This document shows positions 21,111-31,505 of a stretch of DNA of 64,000 nucleotides, piece by piece. The DNA lies in contig CM065313.1 in assembly GCA_033032175.1 (NCBI GenBank), forward strand, positions 19,450,327 through 19,514,326, read 5' to 3'. The DNA comes from Saturnia japonica. Its lineage: Eukaryota > Arthropoda > Insecta > Lepidoptera > Saturniidae. The position numbers and the translations under genes were made by a program. How positions within the stretch are numbered: position 1 is the stretch's first letter; every line of letters begins with the position of its first letter. The notes beneath the pieces are model-generated. The model made no database searches, had not been told where the DNA came from, and saw only the letters and a program-made list of their open reading frames with translations.

Positions 21111-21195
21111 TACACTCGTAGTAATACATGAAATCGTACATTTCTCTTCTTCAGAAATATGGAGTTTGAATGATAGACGAATTAAAAAACATAAC

Positions 21196-21457
21196 ATAAC
21201 ATACCATCACGCTTGTATTCCCCGAAGGGTTATGCAGAGGTATACATTTGTACACCGACAGTTCGCCGAGTATGTTTTTAGGTCCCATGTAATAGGGGGC
21301 GAGCCTATTGTCATTAATCGGGCACGAAACCAAACCCCGAGCTGCTACTGAGAAATTCATAGGAAAAACCCAATAACACTTTGCTCGACCTGGGATTCGA
21401 ACCCAGGACTTCGCTCATAGCAGTCGCGTTTACGACCACTAGGCTAACGAGGCAGTT
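21196..21457 (-). mobile_element. tRNA-derived SINE, family S
   Basis: The best preserved copy: head TTAGCCTAGTGGTCGTAAAC, B-box GGGTTCGAATCCCAGG, body GATTAATGACAATAGGCTCG, 3' repeat ATGGTATGTTATGTTATG. It accounts for the short open frames on both strands here. Confidence 0.85.
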
Positions 21458-21459
21458 AC

Positions 21460-22489
21460 AAAAACTTACAGGTATTTATACAATCAATATACTCGATGCA
21501 AGAAAAGAAAGTTGGTATTGTAATTGTTAAATAGAGTGCAATATCGATCATCGATATTACTCAGCACAATTTTCCTTCAGTGACATAGGGCTCTTCAAAA
21601 AGAGTTTTCATACAGCCCCCAAGGTCGGCAATATGACCGTAATTCCTTACCATGCCCATGCCATGTACACATTTACTATCAAGAGGGTTGTCTCTTTATT
21701 TGCTACCCTTTGAAGTAAAAAAAGATTCGGGCCTTAGCATGTAGTTACGATTTTTTCCAAATTGTCACTATGGAAAAAATACAGAATACATCAGAGAATA
21801 GCGGGCTCATTATTTCCTTCAGGAAGTGGTCTTAGCCCAGCAGTTTAGCATTTAATGTCGGTATTATTATATTGCAATTTATCAATTAACATTAAATTTA
21901 TATTACGCAATAAAGTGACTTGCGAAAAACGACAGCATTGAATGCAAAGATTGACATTGAAAGATTGATTGATTGAAAGACAAATGGCAAACTTCATTAT
22001 TTAGCAATGTAGAAAATTTTGTAATACACGATTATAATTATATTATAATATCATGCAAACCATTTGATTTAGTAATGTCATGGCCGTATATCTGTGCTTT
22101 TTTACATTGCTTACAATCTGAGAGCAGAGGCTACAATATCACGTGGCACTCAACCATATTCTGAGATGCCGTGTCAACACAAAACTTAAAAAAAAAACGA
22201 TTTTAAATGAAATATTACTCATTTATAAATAGCGTTTCCATCCTCTCACCAAAAGATGGCGTTCTGCCAATTTATACCCATAATGAACATCAAATACAAC
22301 GACGTCTCCTTCCGCTCACCAATAGATGGTGTTGTGCTAACTTAGACATGCTACCGTTTTGTTTTTCTGATTTATATGGGCATTAGAATATGAACAAGAT
22401 CCACAAAAGAACTAAAATCACCAGTGTAGCCCTAAGAATAGGAAAGGCTAATAGAAAGGCCTTAGAAAGGCCGATAGGTCTGAAGAGTT
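21460..22489. other. Non-coding; short imperfect duplication at 22233-22341
   Basis: Two imperfect direct copies about 69 bp apart: TCCTCTCACCAAAAGATGGC then GTTCTGCCAA, and TCCGCTCACCAATAGATGGT then GTTGTGCTAA. The rest is AT-rich without recognised genes. Confidence 0.5.
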
Positions 22490-22660
22490 CTTGAGTGGTG
22501 GCCTCATATCAGAAGACGCAGCGTGGGCAGATCCGCGGCAAGGTGGTCCGATAATCTGATCTGATCCCATTAAACCCGTCATAGTGACTCTATTTTGGTT
22601 AGTCGAGAAGCTTGCAGGTTGGTATGACAGTGGCGACTGTCGAAGATTTACCGATTCCTA
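22490..22660 (+). pseudogene. LINE C-terminal fragment and family Y repeat
   Basis: 22493-22556 reads EWWPHIRRRSVGRSAARW then SDNL, matching the RRSVGRPPTRW(T/S)DDL motif near the C-terminus of common lepidopteran endonuclease/RT LINEs. It is followed by GTCATAGTGACTC and GGTATGACAGTGGCGACTG, shared with 31880-31980. Confidence 0.5.
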
Positions 22661-23675
22661 GGTGGTCCTCGTTGTTTTGTTGTCTATGCTTACTATTAGG
22701 AACAGGGAAGAATACGGTTGATTTAGTTTTCTGATAATTTTATCTTGGTGGTCTTTCTTATTTCGTCATTAGCTGGAGCAATAACGTGTGCAATATTATA
22801 ATAAGATTAATCAAAACACGCTATTAGATTTCGTAAAACAAATCTAGAAATACCAAACGGGTACCGCTAAATTCGATTTCTTACAAAATTATATTTCAGA
22901 CTTTTGCATATAATTTAATTTGAACATTTGCTTCATGGTATATGCATTTACTGCGTCTTAACACGCGTGGTCTGGTTGCGTGGAAAATTCGAAACTTCCG
23001 CGAACAACTTGTATAAAGGCTTTCAAAACAATGGTCTTATGATGTGAATAGTTTTTTGAACTCTACGTCTATTTCTCTTGTCCATATTTGTTCATTTGTG
23101 TGTGTCATGTAAATATTTGTTGTTTTTTTTGACAATGCATTTTTTGTGTTAATTATTTAAATATTAAGAAAGTAGACTTATATATTGTAATATAGCTATT
23201 TCCTTTCAAAGTGAATATATTTTTTATCTTTATATACTTTCAGTTTTCATGACTATATGTACGGTGACCAATGGGAAATGGATTTTTTTTTATAAGGAGT
23301 ATTTTACAAAATTATAAAATAATTTTTAAATAAAGTATTGGCATAGGATATGAAATGATAGTCGGTACCCAGTTTCAATTGTCAAATGTTTATTAATTTA
23401 TTAGAAAACTCGTAAAATTTTAAGACTTGCGTATTACAAAAATTTATTTATCTGTCTATTAAACCTACTGAAAACGGATTATTTTTTTTCATACATAAAA
23501 AAATAAATTGGGTTGTAATATTATACAATTTAGTGAAACGTTCTAGATGTAAATTCTTCCATATTAATAAGGTAATCTTAGTCATAACTTTAAGTTACTT
23601 CAAGTTGTGTCGCTCGTTAAATTGAAATATAATAATAATAATAAAACAAAAGTAAATTCATATATCACATATTTG
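22661..23675. other. Non-coding, nothing recognised
   Basis: AT-rich sequence downstream (3' side) of the first cuticle-type gene. No exon or repeat family identified. Confidence 0.45.
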
Positions 23676-23681
23676 TTTAAT
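23676..23681 (-). promoter_or_regulatory. Possible poly(A) signal, cuticle-type gene 1
   Basis: ATTAAA (a common variant) on the minus strand about 130 bases past the stop codon. No AATAAA was seen nearer. Confidence 0.3.
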
Positions 23682-23810
23682 ACTCTTTTAAAAATATATT
23701 TACACAGGTACATAAAAACAAGCGTACGTACAACCAGACGGACATATCATTAAAAACAAACTTAAACACAAGTTAACATTTAAAGCTATAGAAACTAGAG
23801 ATCAGTTCTT

Positions 23811-24905
23811 TCAGTGGTCGTGTCCTTCGACTGTTTCGTGGCTACCGTTGCCACCTTCGTAGTGTTGACCTCCTTCGTAATGGTAGTGGTCGCCACCGTT
23901 ACCACCGCCGTGGTGACTCGCGTGGATCTCGTGTTTCTCATGTTTCTCATGCTGTATCACCGGCACGGCCACTTTCACGTGATACGGTACTGGCTTTTCG
24001 ACGTGATAAGGTACGTGCTTTTCGATGTGGACTGGAACCGGCCTGTCAACGGGCACTTTAACTGGGATAGGTACTTTCTTCTCTACTGGGTAAGGGATTA
24101 CCTTCTCAACGGGGTACGGGGCGGGTACGGGAACTTTTACGTGGTACGGGACGGGTTTCTCGACATGAACGGGTACGGGCCGGTCGACGTGCACTTTAAT
24201 AGGGTAAGGGATGTGCTTGACGACCGTGTAAGGCACAGGCTTCTCGACATGCACGGGGACAGGTTTATCGATGTGCACTGGGACTGGATTATCGACGGGT
24301 ACCTGTACGGGGTAGTGTATGATCTTCTCCACGGGATAAGGAACGTTTACCTTGACTGGCACTTTATAGGGCACCGGGACACGTTTTTCTACTGGGTAGG
24401 GATGAGGTATAGGCACTTTCACGGGTACGGGAACAGCTTTTTCGACGGGAATAGGGACGTTCTCGTAGACTTTAACCGGGACAGGGTTGTCGACGTGTAC
24501 CTTTACAGGTACGGGTACATGTTTCGTGACTGGGTACGGTTTGGGTATATATTCAGGCACTTTAATAAATTCCTTGACTGGGAAATGCACTGTCTTGACG
24601 ACTGGGTAGGGATGTGGTACAGGCACTTTCACAGGAACTGGTATGTGTTTCTCAACGGGTACGGGAATGTGTTTCTCGACTGGGTACGGTACATGCACTT
24701 TTTTGACAACAGTGATCGTTTTCACGTGATCTTCATGGCCGTGGGAATCGTAACCGCCGTTATCGTGCTCATAATCTCCGTAGTATTCCGAAAGGCCTCG
24801 TTTTTCTTGCTTCTTCGATTCAAGACCTTGTTCGGCCTTACTGTCCTCCGCTTTTTCCTCTGCCGTGGTAATGCTTATAACCACGGCCAGGATTAATAAT
24901 AATTT
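23811..24905 (-). CDS. Vajk-like cuticular repeat protein 1, exon 2
   Basis: Main exon of a 368-residue secreted protein (exon 1 at 25424-25435). It begins after TTTTTCAG and, joined to MKIL, gives the signal peptide MKILKLLLILAVVISITTA. Then come a charged linker with a dibasic EKRGLSEYY site, a Gly/His/Asp segment, KTITVVKKVHVPYPVEKHIP, and about 250 residues of Val/Pro/Lys/Tyr repeats (PYPVEK, VPVKVP, DRPVPVHVEKPVPY). The tail is rich in His, Gly and Glu. I saw no cysteine. Alternating Val-Pro repeats with a signal peptide are typical of insect cuticular proteins of the Vajk type, thought to act in the chitin-based extracellular matrix; the family name is an inference. Its paralogue is at 51470-52865. 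No RR chitin-binding consensus was noticed. Confidence 0.88.
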   Translation of the reverse strand, partial: KLLLILAVVISITTAEEKAEDSKAEQGLESKKQEKRGLSEYYGDYEHDNGGYDSHGHEDHVKTITVVKKVHVPYPVEKHIPVPVEKHIPVPVKVPVPHPYPVVKTVHFPVKEFIKVPEYIPKPYPVTKHVPVPVKVHVDNPVPVKVYENVPIPVEKAVPVPVKVPIPHPYPVEKRVPVPYKVPVKVNVPYPVEKIIHYPVQVPVDNPVPVHIDKPVPVHVEKPVPYTVVKHIPYPIKVHVDRPVPVHVEKPVPYHVKVPVPAPYPVEKVIPYPVEKKVPIPVKVPVDRPVPVHIEKHVPYHVEKPVPYHVKVAVPVIQHEKHEKHEIHASHHGGGNGGDHYHYEGGQHYEGGNGSHETVEGHDH

Positions 24906-25423
24906 CTGAAAAAGAAGAAAATATAAAATTTTATTTACTACCTCTACTACTATTTCACAAAAATGTTGGTTTATGATCTGATTCTTATTCAGTGTTTATT
25001 TAAAATACATTCACATAATTTCTTATAAAAAACATTTTTGTCTCATGAAAAATAAGATCAATATTTTTAAAACTAAATTTCCTTGAATTTGAAAACAAAA
25101 TAATAGTTGTTACTCAGTAATGCTATTTAGAAAAAATAATATTTGTTACTGATTTTTACATGGAACAATTAAAAAAGTTAAGATAACATACGAAAATTCA
25201 AGTATCGACAAAAATTTGCAACCGATTGTTAAGATATGCAAATCAGGAAATTCCCATTCAACTTCCATTTAAGTAACCATACTCTACAAATATGCAAGGT
25301 TACAGAATTTTTTTTTTTTAAATTTAAATAAAACACTGATCACAAAACACATCTATTGTCACATAACACTCTCATTCACTTTGACGTGTTTTTTTTTTCT
25401 CTAAAATATTGTATATTACTAAC
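24906..25423 (-). other. Intron of cuticle-type gene 1
   Basis: 518-bp phase-0 intron with GTTAGT donor and TTTTTCAG acceptor. AT-rich, no insertion recognised. Confidence 0.75.
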
Positions 25424-25435
25424 CAGTATCTTCAT
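25424..25435 (-). CDS. Vajk-like cuticular repeat protein 1, exon 1 (MKIL)
   Basis: Four-codon first exon, ATG AAG ATA CTG, followed by GTTAGT. The context before ATG is AGCGAAAATG. It supplies the charged N-terminus of the signal peptide whose core is in exon 2. A tiny first exon with a phase-0 intron inside the signal peptide is common in insect cuticular protein genes. Confidence 0.8.
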
Positions 25436-25495
25436 TTTCGCTTAGCTTGTTGTTCAGCGAATGCCGGAGTGTCGTACAGCATACCCGCTCTCCGG

Positions 25496-25502
25496 TTTTA
25501 TA
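25496..25502 (-). promoter_or_regulatory. TATA box of cuticle-type gene 1
   Basis: TATAAAA on the minus strand, about 64 bases upstream of the ATG. It predicts transcription starting around 25470 with a short leader. The spacing parallels gene 2. Confidence 0.65.
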
Positions 25503-26135
25503 GCTAATGTAAGTTGTTTCGTATGTATTAATGTTGCAAACGCTTTCGCTCGTTGTGATTTCGATTCGGTGTGTGTGCGTTTGTTTTTCGTTTTATCGCT
25601 CATCCCTAATATCCATTATATACCGGTTTAATATAACGACTGGTGTTTTTGGCCACGCATTGTTGTGCCGTTTTGAAGTCCTAGAGAACACTGATCCGAT
25701 CGCTTCGAACATTTACAGGATCACCCGCTGGGCTAATATGAAAATTTTCTGATAATTTCATCAAAATGCTCCAGCCGTATTGTACATACATACACAAACA
25801 TCGTTTTTTACATATAAGAAGAAGAAAGATTTGTGTTGTTTGACGCTATGTTGTGCAATACGCGTGACATTTTGCATAATAAAGATTGGTTATTATGTAC
25901 AAATAATATTTTGTTATTTGTTAGTCCACTGACTAAAAACGCAAGCAAAATTAAAATAATCTTTATTCAATTTAGGTCCTAAGAAGGCACATGTCTAACA
26001 TGGGCTATAAATTCCGAGATGCCACAAATACTCCCTAAAAAGTTCTATCAATGGTGCTACCATCTTGTTAGTATACTAAGATCATCATCGAACAGGACAC
26101 TATATTCAATCAATAATGGCAAAAATCGTCTTTAA
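25503..26135. other. Upstream of cuticle-type gene 1; LINE and MITE scraps
   Basis: 25503-25760 is the less AT-rich 5' flank (CGCTTTCGCTCGTTGTG, GATCCGATCGCTTCG). 25958-25998 is a reversed tip of the Jockey-like tail (TTTATTCAATTTAGGTCCTA, AGAAGGCACATG). About 26005-26130 belongs to a family also found at 30405-30600 and 36110-36330 (GATGCCACAAA, AAGTTCTATCAA, GCTACCATCTTGTTAG). Confidence 0.5.
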
Positions 26136-26703
26136 TTTATACCATTTCCATTTCTTTATTTTCTCGATGACAGTTCCTGTGAAAACTTGAACGAGCGTCT
26201 TTTTTTACATTATGTATGCATTATTTTATAAAAATATGACGTTTACACATGTACAAGGTTATACCAGAGTCGGAGAAACTGATAGGGATGGAGCTATATC
26301 GATAAACGTAACACGATAACAGACCCGATATTTTTTTTTAATGTAAGAAACTAAACTACTGTCTGATACTTTTGTACCAATTTATTAACTAATATTATAT
26401 TCCATTACAAGATGTTGCACGTATTAATTCTTGATTGATAATGCCAACTTCTCTAAAATTTTCGAAGCTGTTGTAAAATAAGTAAGTATAGGTAGGTACT
26501 CGACAATGAAACGAAATAATTATAACGACAGGTAATCTTTATTTATTTATTTTAATCAAAATCGGATGAATCGTCACTGTCACTCGATGAGCTCTCCCCA
26601 ACATTTCATCGAGCGATCGATATCATTACTTATTTAGTCACAACACTAAAACTCTCAAATTAGAACTGTCATCGAGAAAATAAAGAAATGGAAATAGTAT
26701 AAA
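26136..26703. mobile_element. Inverted-repeat (MITE-like) element with 41-bp arms
   Basis: The left arm 26136-26176 and right arm 26663-26703 are reverse complements over 41 bases with one mismatch (arms contain CATTTCCATTTCTTTATTTT and CTCGATGACAGTTC). Weaker similarity extends about 15 bases outward. The 486-bp centre has no full ORF. On the minus strand, about 26606-26562 reads NVGESSSSDSDDSSDFD then stop, followed by AATAAA motifs, like the acidic end of a lost protein. Probably a deletion derivative of a DNA transposon. Confidence 0.7.
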
Positions 26704-27509
26704 AGGACTATTTGCTAAATAGGGAAGAAAAAAAAAAGAATATACAGACTTTTTTAAATATCTTCTTTTTGTGTTTAATAGCAATTGTGTTCGTCCACAA
26801 TTATACCAACGTCATGTAAATAGAATATTTATTTCAAATTGTTCTTGCAATCTGTAAACATACCTCAGACAAGAGGACGGCTCCCTTATTTAAAATGTCC
26901 AGGGAGTTTTAGTGGTAACTTAAAATGCATTATTTATAATCCACTTCAATTACGGACAATAACCAAACTAAATTACGTAAAATGCCGCAAAAATTAAATA
27001 ATATAGATTCAAGTAACATAAGTTTATAAATTAAAATTAAATCCATTACATGAAAGATCAAGATTCCACCAACAAATCTATAAAATCTCAAATTGTTTAA
27101 ACTGAAAATACTTTAGTAAACAAGCTAAGTTATTAAAAACTACCTAAACAAAAAACTCGACTGCACCAAAAAAAACATTTGATTAAAAAAGTTTATTTTT
27201 CCTTTTTATTTAATTCGCAGACATCTTACTTAAATATGTTACATAACCTATGTTACTTGCACAATTATGACGAATCTAAAGACGCCTCACATACTAAAAT
27301 CCACCAAGCCGTTTAGGCTACAGAGCGTACCAAAGAAATAGACATACATACATACCCTCGAAAAGCATAAATCTCCTTTTTCGCAGTCGGATAAAAAGTT
27401 TGCCCGTATCGCTACTACAATACAAATTGTGAGAAACCATTCATAATGAATGATTCATTCCTGTACGTCACGTCTCGAGATAAGCCATAAATTTTCCGGC
27501 GTACCAAAC
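26704..27509. other. Non-coding, AT-rich
   Basis: No repeats or exons recognised up to the candidate exon at 27510. Confidence 0.45.
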
Positions 27510-27649
27510 ATGGACTTGGATAAAAGAGTAGCTATGTTGCAAATGACGCGCGAAAAACTATACGATAAAATATGTGTAAAACTATGTTGTGAAAAAGTCC
27601 GAAACGCAGCTGTCCATCAACGTACGCGCAACGCTTACGTCATCGCACA
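27510..27649 (+). CDS. Orphan candidate first exon, unknown protein
   Basis: I do not recognise this protein. From ATG 27510, in a good context (CAAACATGGAC), it reads MDLDKRVAMLQMTREKLYD, then KICVKLCCEKVRNAAV, then HQRTRNAYVIA, and reaches CA|GTGAGT, a strong donor, two bases into a codon. Without splicing the frame hits TGA at once. The peptide is Lys/Arg-rich and probably helical, with adjacent cysteines. The open frame also extends upstream to 27450. The following intron would contain the LINE at 27.8 kb; no partner exon was found. It may be a real short exon or a decayed mobile-element ORF. Confidence 0.3.
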
Positions 27650-27789
27650 GTGAGTTAATTCATTATATGTCGGACATTATGCATGAATTTTATAACAGCC
27701 GGTTAGAGTCCGAATATACGCATTGATCGTTACCACTAATCATCTTATTATTACCGTTAAACATCGATATAAATGTACAGCGTACTAGA

Positions 27790-29312
27790 TTGGACTAGAT
27801 TGTGCTTCCTTCGATTAGTGAGATATTTGAGAAAATTATGCTAAAGCAATTAGTAGAGTACTTTAACAATCATAAAATATTGGATGGTCGGCAGTTTGGT
27901 TTCACGAAATCAAAATCTACGACTGACGCTGGTGCAACGCTATTAAGTCACATATTTGAGGCATGGGAGAAGTCGCAGGATGCAATTGGTGTATTCTGTG
28001 ATCTTTCAAAAGCTTTCGACTGTGTTGATCACACTACGCTCATACTTAAGATGAAACATTATGGTGTGTGTGGACCTTCTCTAGACTTTCTGGAATTATA
28101 TTTAACAGATCGCTGTCTCAAAGTAAGTGTAAATGGTCAACCTCTTCGGGATCCTTGGCTAGAATTGGCGTCCCACAGGGTTCGATATTGGGACCGTTTT
28201 TGTTTTTAGTATATATAAATGATCTACCCATAATGGTTAAGAACTGTGCTAACATTGTTCTTTTTGCAGATCATACTTCACTTATATTTCAAGTGAAAAG
28301 AAAAGATTTATAATTTAGGCATGTAAATAATACTTTGTTTAAAATATCACAATGGTTTGCTTTAAATAATATATTGTTAAATGCAAACAAAACAAAATGT
28401 ATCAGATTTGCCTTACCCAATGTACAACGTGTTGAAAGTAATATTAAGATAGAAGAGAACATAGTAGGCATGGTTGATAATACTGTTTTCTTAGGCATCA
28501 CACTAGATGCAAAATTACAATGGGGTCCTCACATTAAAACCTTGGCAGGGAAATTAAGCACCGCTGCATACGCAGTGCGTAAGATTCGCCAGTTAACTGA
28601 TATTGCTACTGCTAGGCTGGTCTACTTCGCTTATTTCCACAGTTTAATGTCCTATGGTATTTTACTGTGGGGTTCAGCAGCTGAGGTAGAAACCATATTT
28701 GTATTACAAAAACGGGCAGTTCGAACAATTTATGATACGGGACCACGCGAATCATTGAAAAATAAATTTCAAGAATTTGGTATCTTAACTTTGCCTTCCC
28801 AATACATCTTGGAAAATATAATGTATGTTCGAAAAAATGAAGGTAATTTTGAACTTGTTACTAACACACACAATTTCAATACTAGAAATAAATATAAAAT
28901 AGTCATTCCCTCTTTTACACTTAGTAAAACAAATAAAAGTTTTTTAGGTAATTAATTGTCTTAGGTTTTATAATAAACTTCCTAAGCACATAAGCGATTT
29001 GCCGGATAATAAGTTCAAGAATCATGTTAAGCAGGTTTTATTGTCAAAGGGTCTATTATAGGGTGGCTGATTACGTGAATGATGGTGATGTCTGGATGCG
29101 ATTCCTTCTCTGTACATCTACTAAAAATGAAAATAACTGTATATAATTAAATACTGTATAACCAGTTAAAAAAAAAGATAATAAGATAAACCCGATCGAA
29201 TTTCTTGTCGGTTCTTCTCGATGTCTGGATGTTTTCCGAACCGTTGGTAGTGTTTTGACATTCATAAGTGCCTTCTTAGGGCCTAAATTGAATAAAAAGA
29301 TTTTTTTTTTTT
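27790..29312 (+). mobile_element. Jockey-like non-LTR retrotransposon, 5'-truncated
   Basis: Lacks the 5' end, ORF1, endonuclease and first RT motifs, but keeps most of the reverse transcriptase and a complete 3' UTR. The UTR ends CTAAATTGAATAAAAAGA followed by a run of T. It is the source-family reference for tails at 871-1172, 2700-2950, 5545-5768, 7018-7340, 25958-25998, 46130-46245 and 59227-59305. No clear target duplication was identified. Confidence 0.88.
27802..28955 (+). pseudogene. Reverse transcriptase pseudogene (Jockey-like LINE)
   Basis: RNA-directed DNA polymerase fragment in three pieces. 27802-28209: LPSISEIFEKIM, DGRQFGFTKSKST and motif A VFCDLSKAFDCVDH. A frameshift lies between about 28140 and 28170; frame 2 to 28313 then has [20 protein letters not shown] and the motif C region [11 protein letters not shown]. 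The catalytic FADD is FADH (His codon 28272-28274). Then comes a stop, and 28335-28955 carries WFALNNILLNANKTKCIRF, FLGITLDAKLQWGPHI and the thumb/tail. Two frame breaks and the lost catalytic Asp make it inactive. Confidence 0.9.
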
Positions 29313-30400
29313 TTTTGATAGGATTATTCCGATCTCCATTCCATTTCAATTATGACTCTTATTTTTTCGATCTGACCTTACTGTTAGTCTGAGGGGCCCT
29401 ATCCAAAAACAGAGCCGCTGATGGCATTTACAGCTTTAACGGGCTTAGAGGCGAGCGCTTAAGGCATTCAGCCGCGAAAGCGTGGACGATAAACGTGCAA
29501 AGGTGATAAAGTGGCCGGACCTCGGCTTGGGCTGTTGCCGCGATTGCAAAGAAGTCGCGATCTGACTATTCCCTATTCGTAAAATTCGAGCTAAGATTAA
29601 CATACACATATATACATAACCCTGACTCCTGGGAGAAAGAAAGGAACATGTGCATATGTATTTAGTGATCAGAAACATGGCCTACACTACTAGCGTAAAA
29701 AAAGGTTCCTTATAGAACCTATGTACCTAACTAAATGATGACTTGAAACTACACTTAAGGAACTAACTTTAATTTAAACTATTAAACTACGTAAATTCAA
29801 AACTATATCCTTAGCGTATAAAATACCTGATAATATGTAATATTACTAATTAAATTTATCAATTAGTTTCGATGATGTAATCAATATTATGTTTTATTTG
29901 TACTTTAATAGGGGAGCTTTTAGCGCGGCCTTAGACTTTCATGTAGTGATTTGTATTTTTGGGTATTTAAATTTGGATTATTCGACCCTATTCATTATGA
30001 CTTAGCGTTGCGTAGGCTGAAACTAGTCAGGAAACTAACTCTCAAATAGAGGTACCAAAGTACTTCTGTAGGTGCTGGGTAACATAAGAGTGGTAGCTAC
30101 TAGCCACTAGGGAATCAGGAACTTCCTTATCATCGTGCAGTATTGATGATATTTTGATACCTCCTTGGAAAGTTCTATCAAGGGAGCAACAAAAACGCTA
30201 ACTTTGTAAACCAAATTAATATCCCACTTGATAATGACATTTACTATCCTTAATAACCAGCATCGGTTATTAAAATAGGAAAAAGGTGAAGAATAAGATT
30301 TAATAAAGGGAAGAAAGATCGAATACCAGTACGTATTTCGATGTAGCGAATGATTATTGAACTGTCATTGTTCAGATATTTATATTGTAAAGAATTATTA
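29313..30400. other. Non-coding; unexplained G+C-rich block
   Basis: 29385-29560 is clearly richer in G+C than its surroundings (GAGCCGCTGATGGC, GAGGCGAGCGCTTAAGGC, GTGGCCGGACCTCGGCTTGG). It is open on the minus strand for about 77 codons, but I recognise no protein. The rest is AT-rich. About 30135-30245 has a weak copy of the CCACC/GTTCTATCAAGGG repeat family. Confidence 0.4.
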
Positions 30401-30404
30401 TGAG

Positions 30405-30600
30405 TTTTTGGTGATAATATTATGTAATATTGGTGGCATTTTGCGTGACATAATTTCATTATAATACGCGAGAGAAGTGAAATATCGATATAAACTGGAA
30501 ACATGCATTTTGAGATATCACAAAAGCTTCCTATATAGAAAGCTTCCAATTTGTAGAGCCACCATCTTGTTGGACCCACTTTAAACATTCGAAAATTCTA
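30405..30600. repeat. Interspersed repeat family M
   Basis: TATTATGTAATATTGGTGGC, ATTTTGCGTGACATA, AACTGGAAACATGCATTTTG, GCCACCATCTTGTTGGAC. The same order appears at 36110-36330 and in part at 26005-26130 and 49855-49905. No inverted ends established. Confidence 0.55.
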
Positions 30601-30654
30601 CGAAAGCTTAAAACACATTTTGGCACTGGCAAGTACTTTTTCGGCATCAAATCA

Positions 30655-30675
30655 CGAAGAAGAAGAAGAAGAAGA
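30655..30675 (+). repeat. GAA microsatellite
   Basis: Short run of AAG/GAA triplets. Confidence 0.8.
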
Positions 30676-31505
30676 ATTATTATGAGTAGATATTTCATGA
30701 GATTTTTATTTGTAATTTGTCGGCTTTGCATAAATATGACGTATATTTTTTATTTTATTTAGCTATTCTAGTATGTAATATATCAAATTCTGTGGTTGTA
30801 TAGTATTATTCAATATTCTATTAAAATGTTTAATGAAGCGAAATCCGTTATTGTTACAAACATCACACCTAATAGAAAAGTTGTTTTTTTTTTCGTGATC
30901 TATATGGAATATTATACAGTCTAATCAGAGTGGTACCTAGGGGTATATACCCGACAGACTTGTGACAACTTGCGACTATCGTAAACACGATAATAAATCT
31001 TCGCAATGAGATGAAGTGTGTAAAATATTCTCTTCACCGCGGCGAACGTACTTTTGAAGTATGATTAATTTAATAATATTTTTATTGACATCCCTTGGCC
31101 CAGCCTAGGATTGTGGTTTTCAAAAACAAGATTTAGGTACATTGAACGCTATGCCCCACTAATCTTCGAATCCATAAACTCAGAATACTTCTGCTCTGCT
31201 TGTCTTCGGCAAATCAACTCAATGTTCTTCACCCGGCCGGGAATCACACTAGAGACACAAAAATTTAAAATTTAAAAATTATCAGACGAGCGTTTTAGGC
31301 ATAGAAAAAAGGCATACTGAAGCGTCGCTAGTTGATTGCGATTGTTAGTTCAACGACATAAAAGGGTCAATCAGATGTGCTTATGTCAGAAAATAGCGAA
31401 AGTTTCAGCGAATCCAGGAGCTAAATTCTTGGATCGCGGGAACACTAACATTCAATGCACATTTTGAAAACCATTTCCTATATAATTTAAATATTTACGC
31501 CCAAC
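30676..31505. other. Non-coding, nothing recognised
   Basis: AT-rich, no exon or repeat family identified. Confidence 0.4.

Noticed and set aside
8462..21457. tRNA genes at the A-box/B-box sequences
   Set aside because: Each is followed by the same non-tRNA body and TATGTTATG-type tail and is dispersed in several copies, so they are SINE heads, not tRNA genes.
23814..24896. 360-codon plus-strand open frame opposite cuticle-type gene 1
   Set aside because: It is a mirror of the Pro/Val/Lys/Tyr repeats: CCN, GTN and AAG codons read backwards seldom give stops. The minus strand has a signal peptide, TATA box and splice sites; the plus frame has none.
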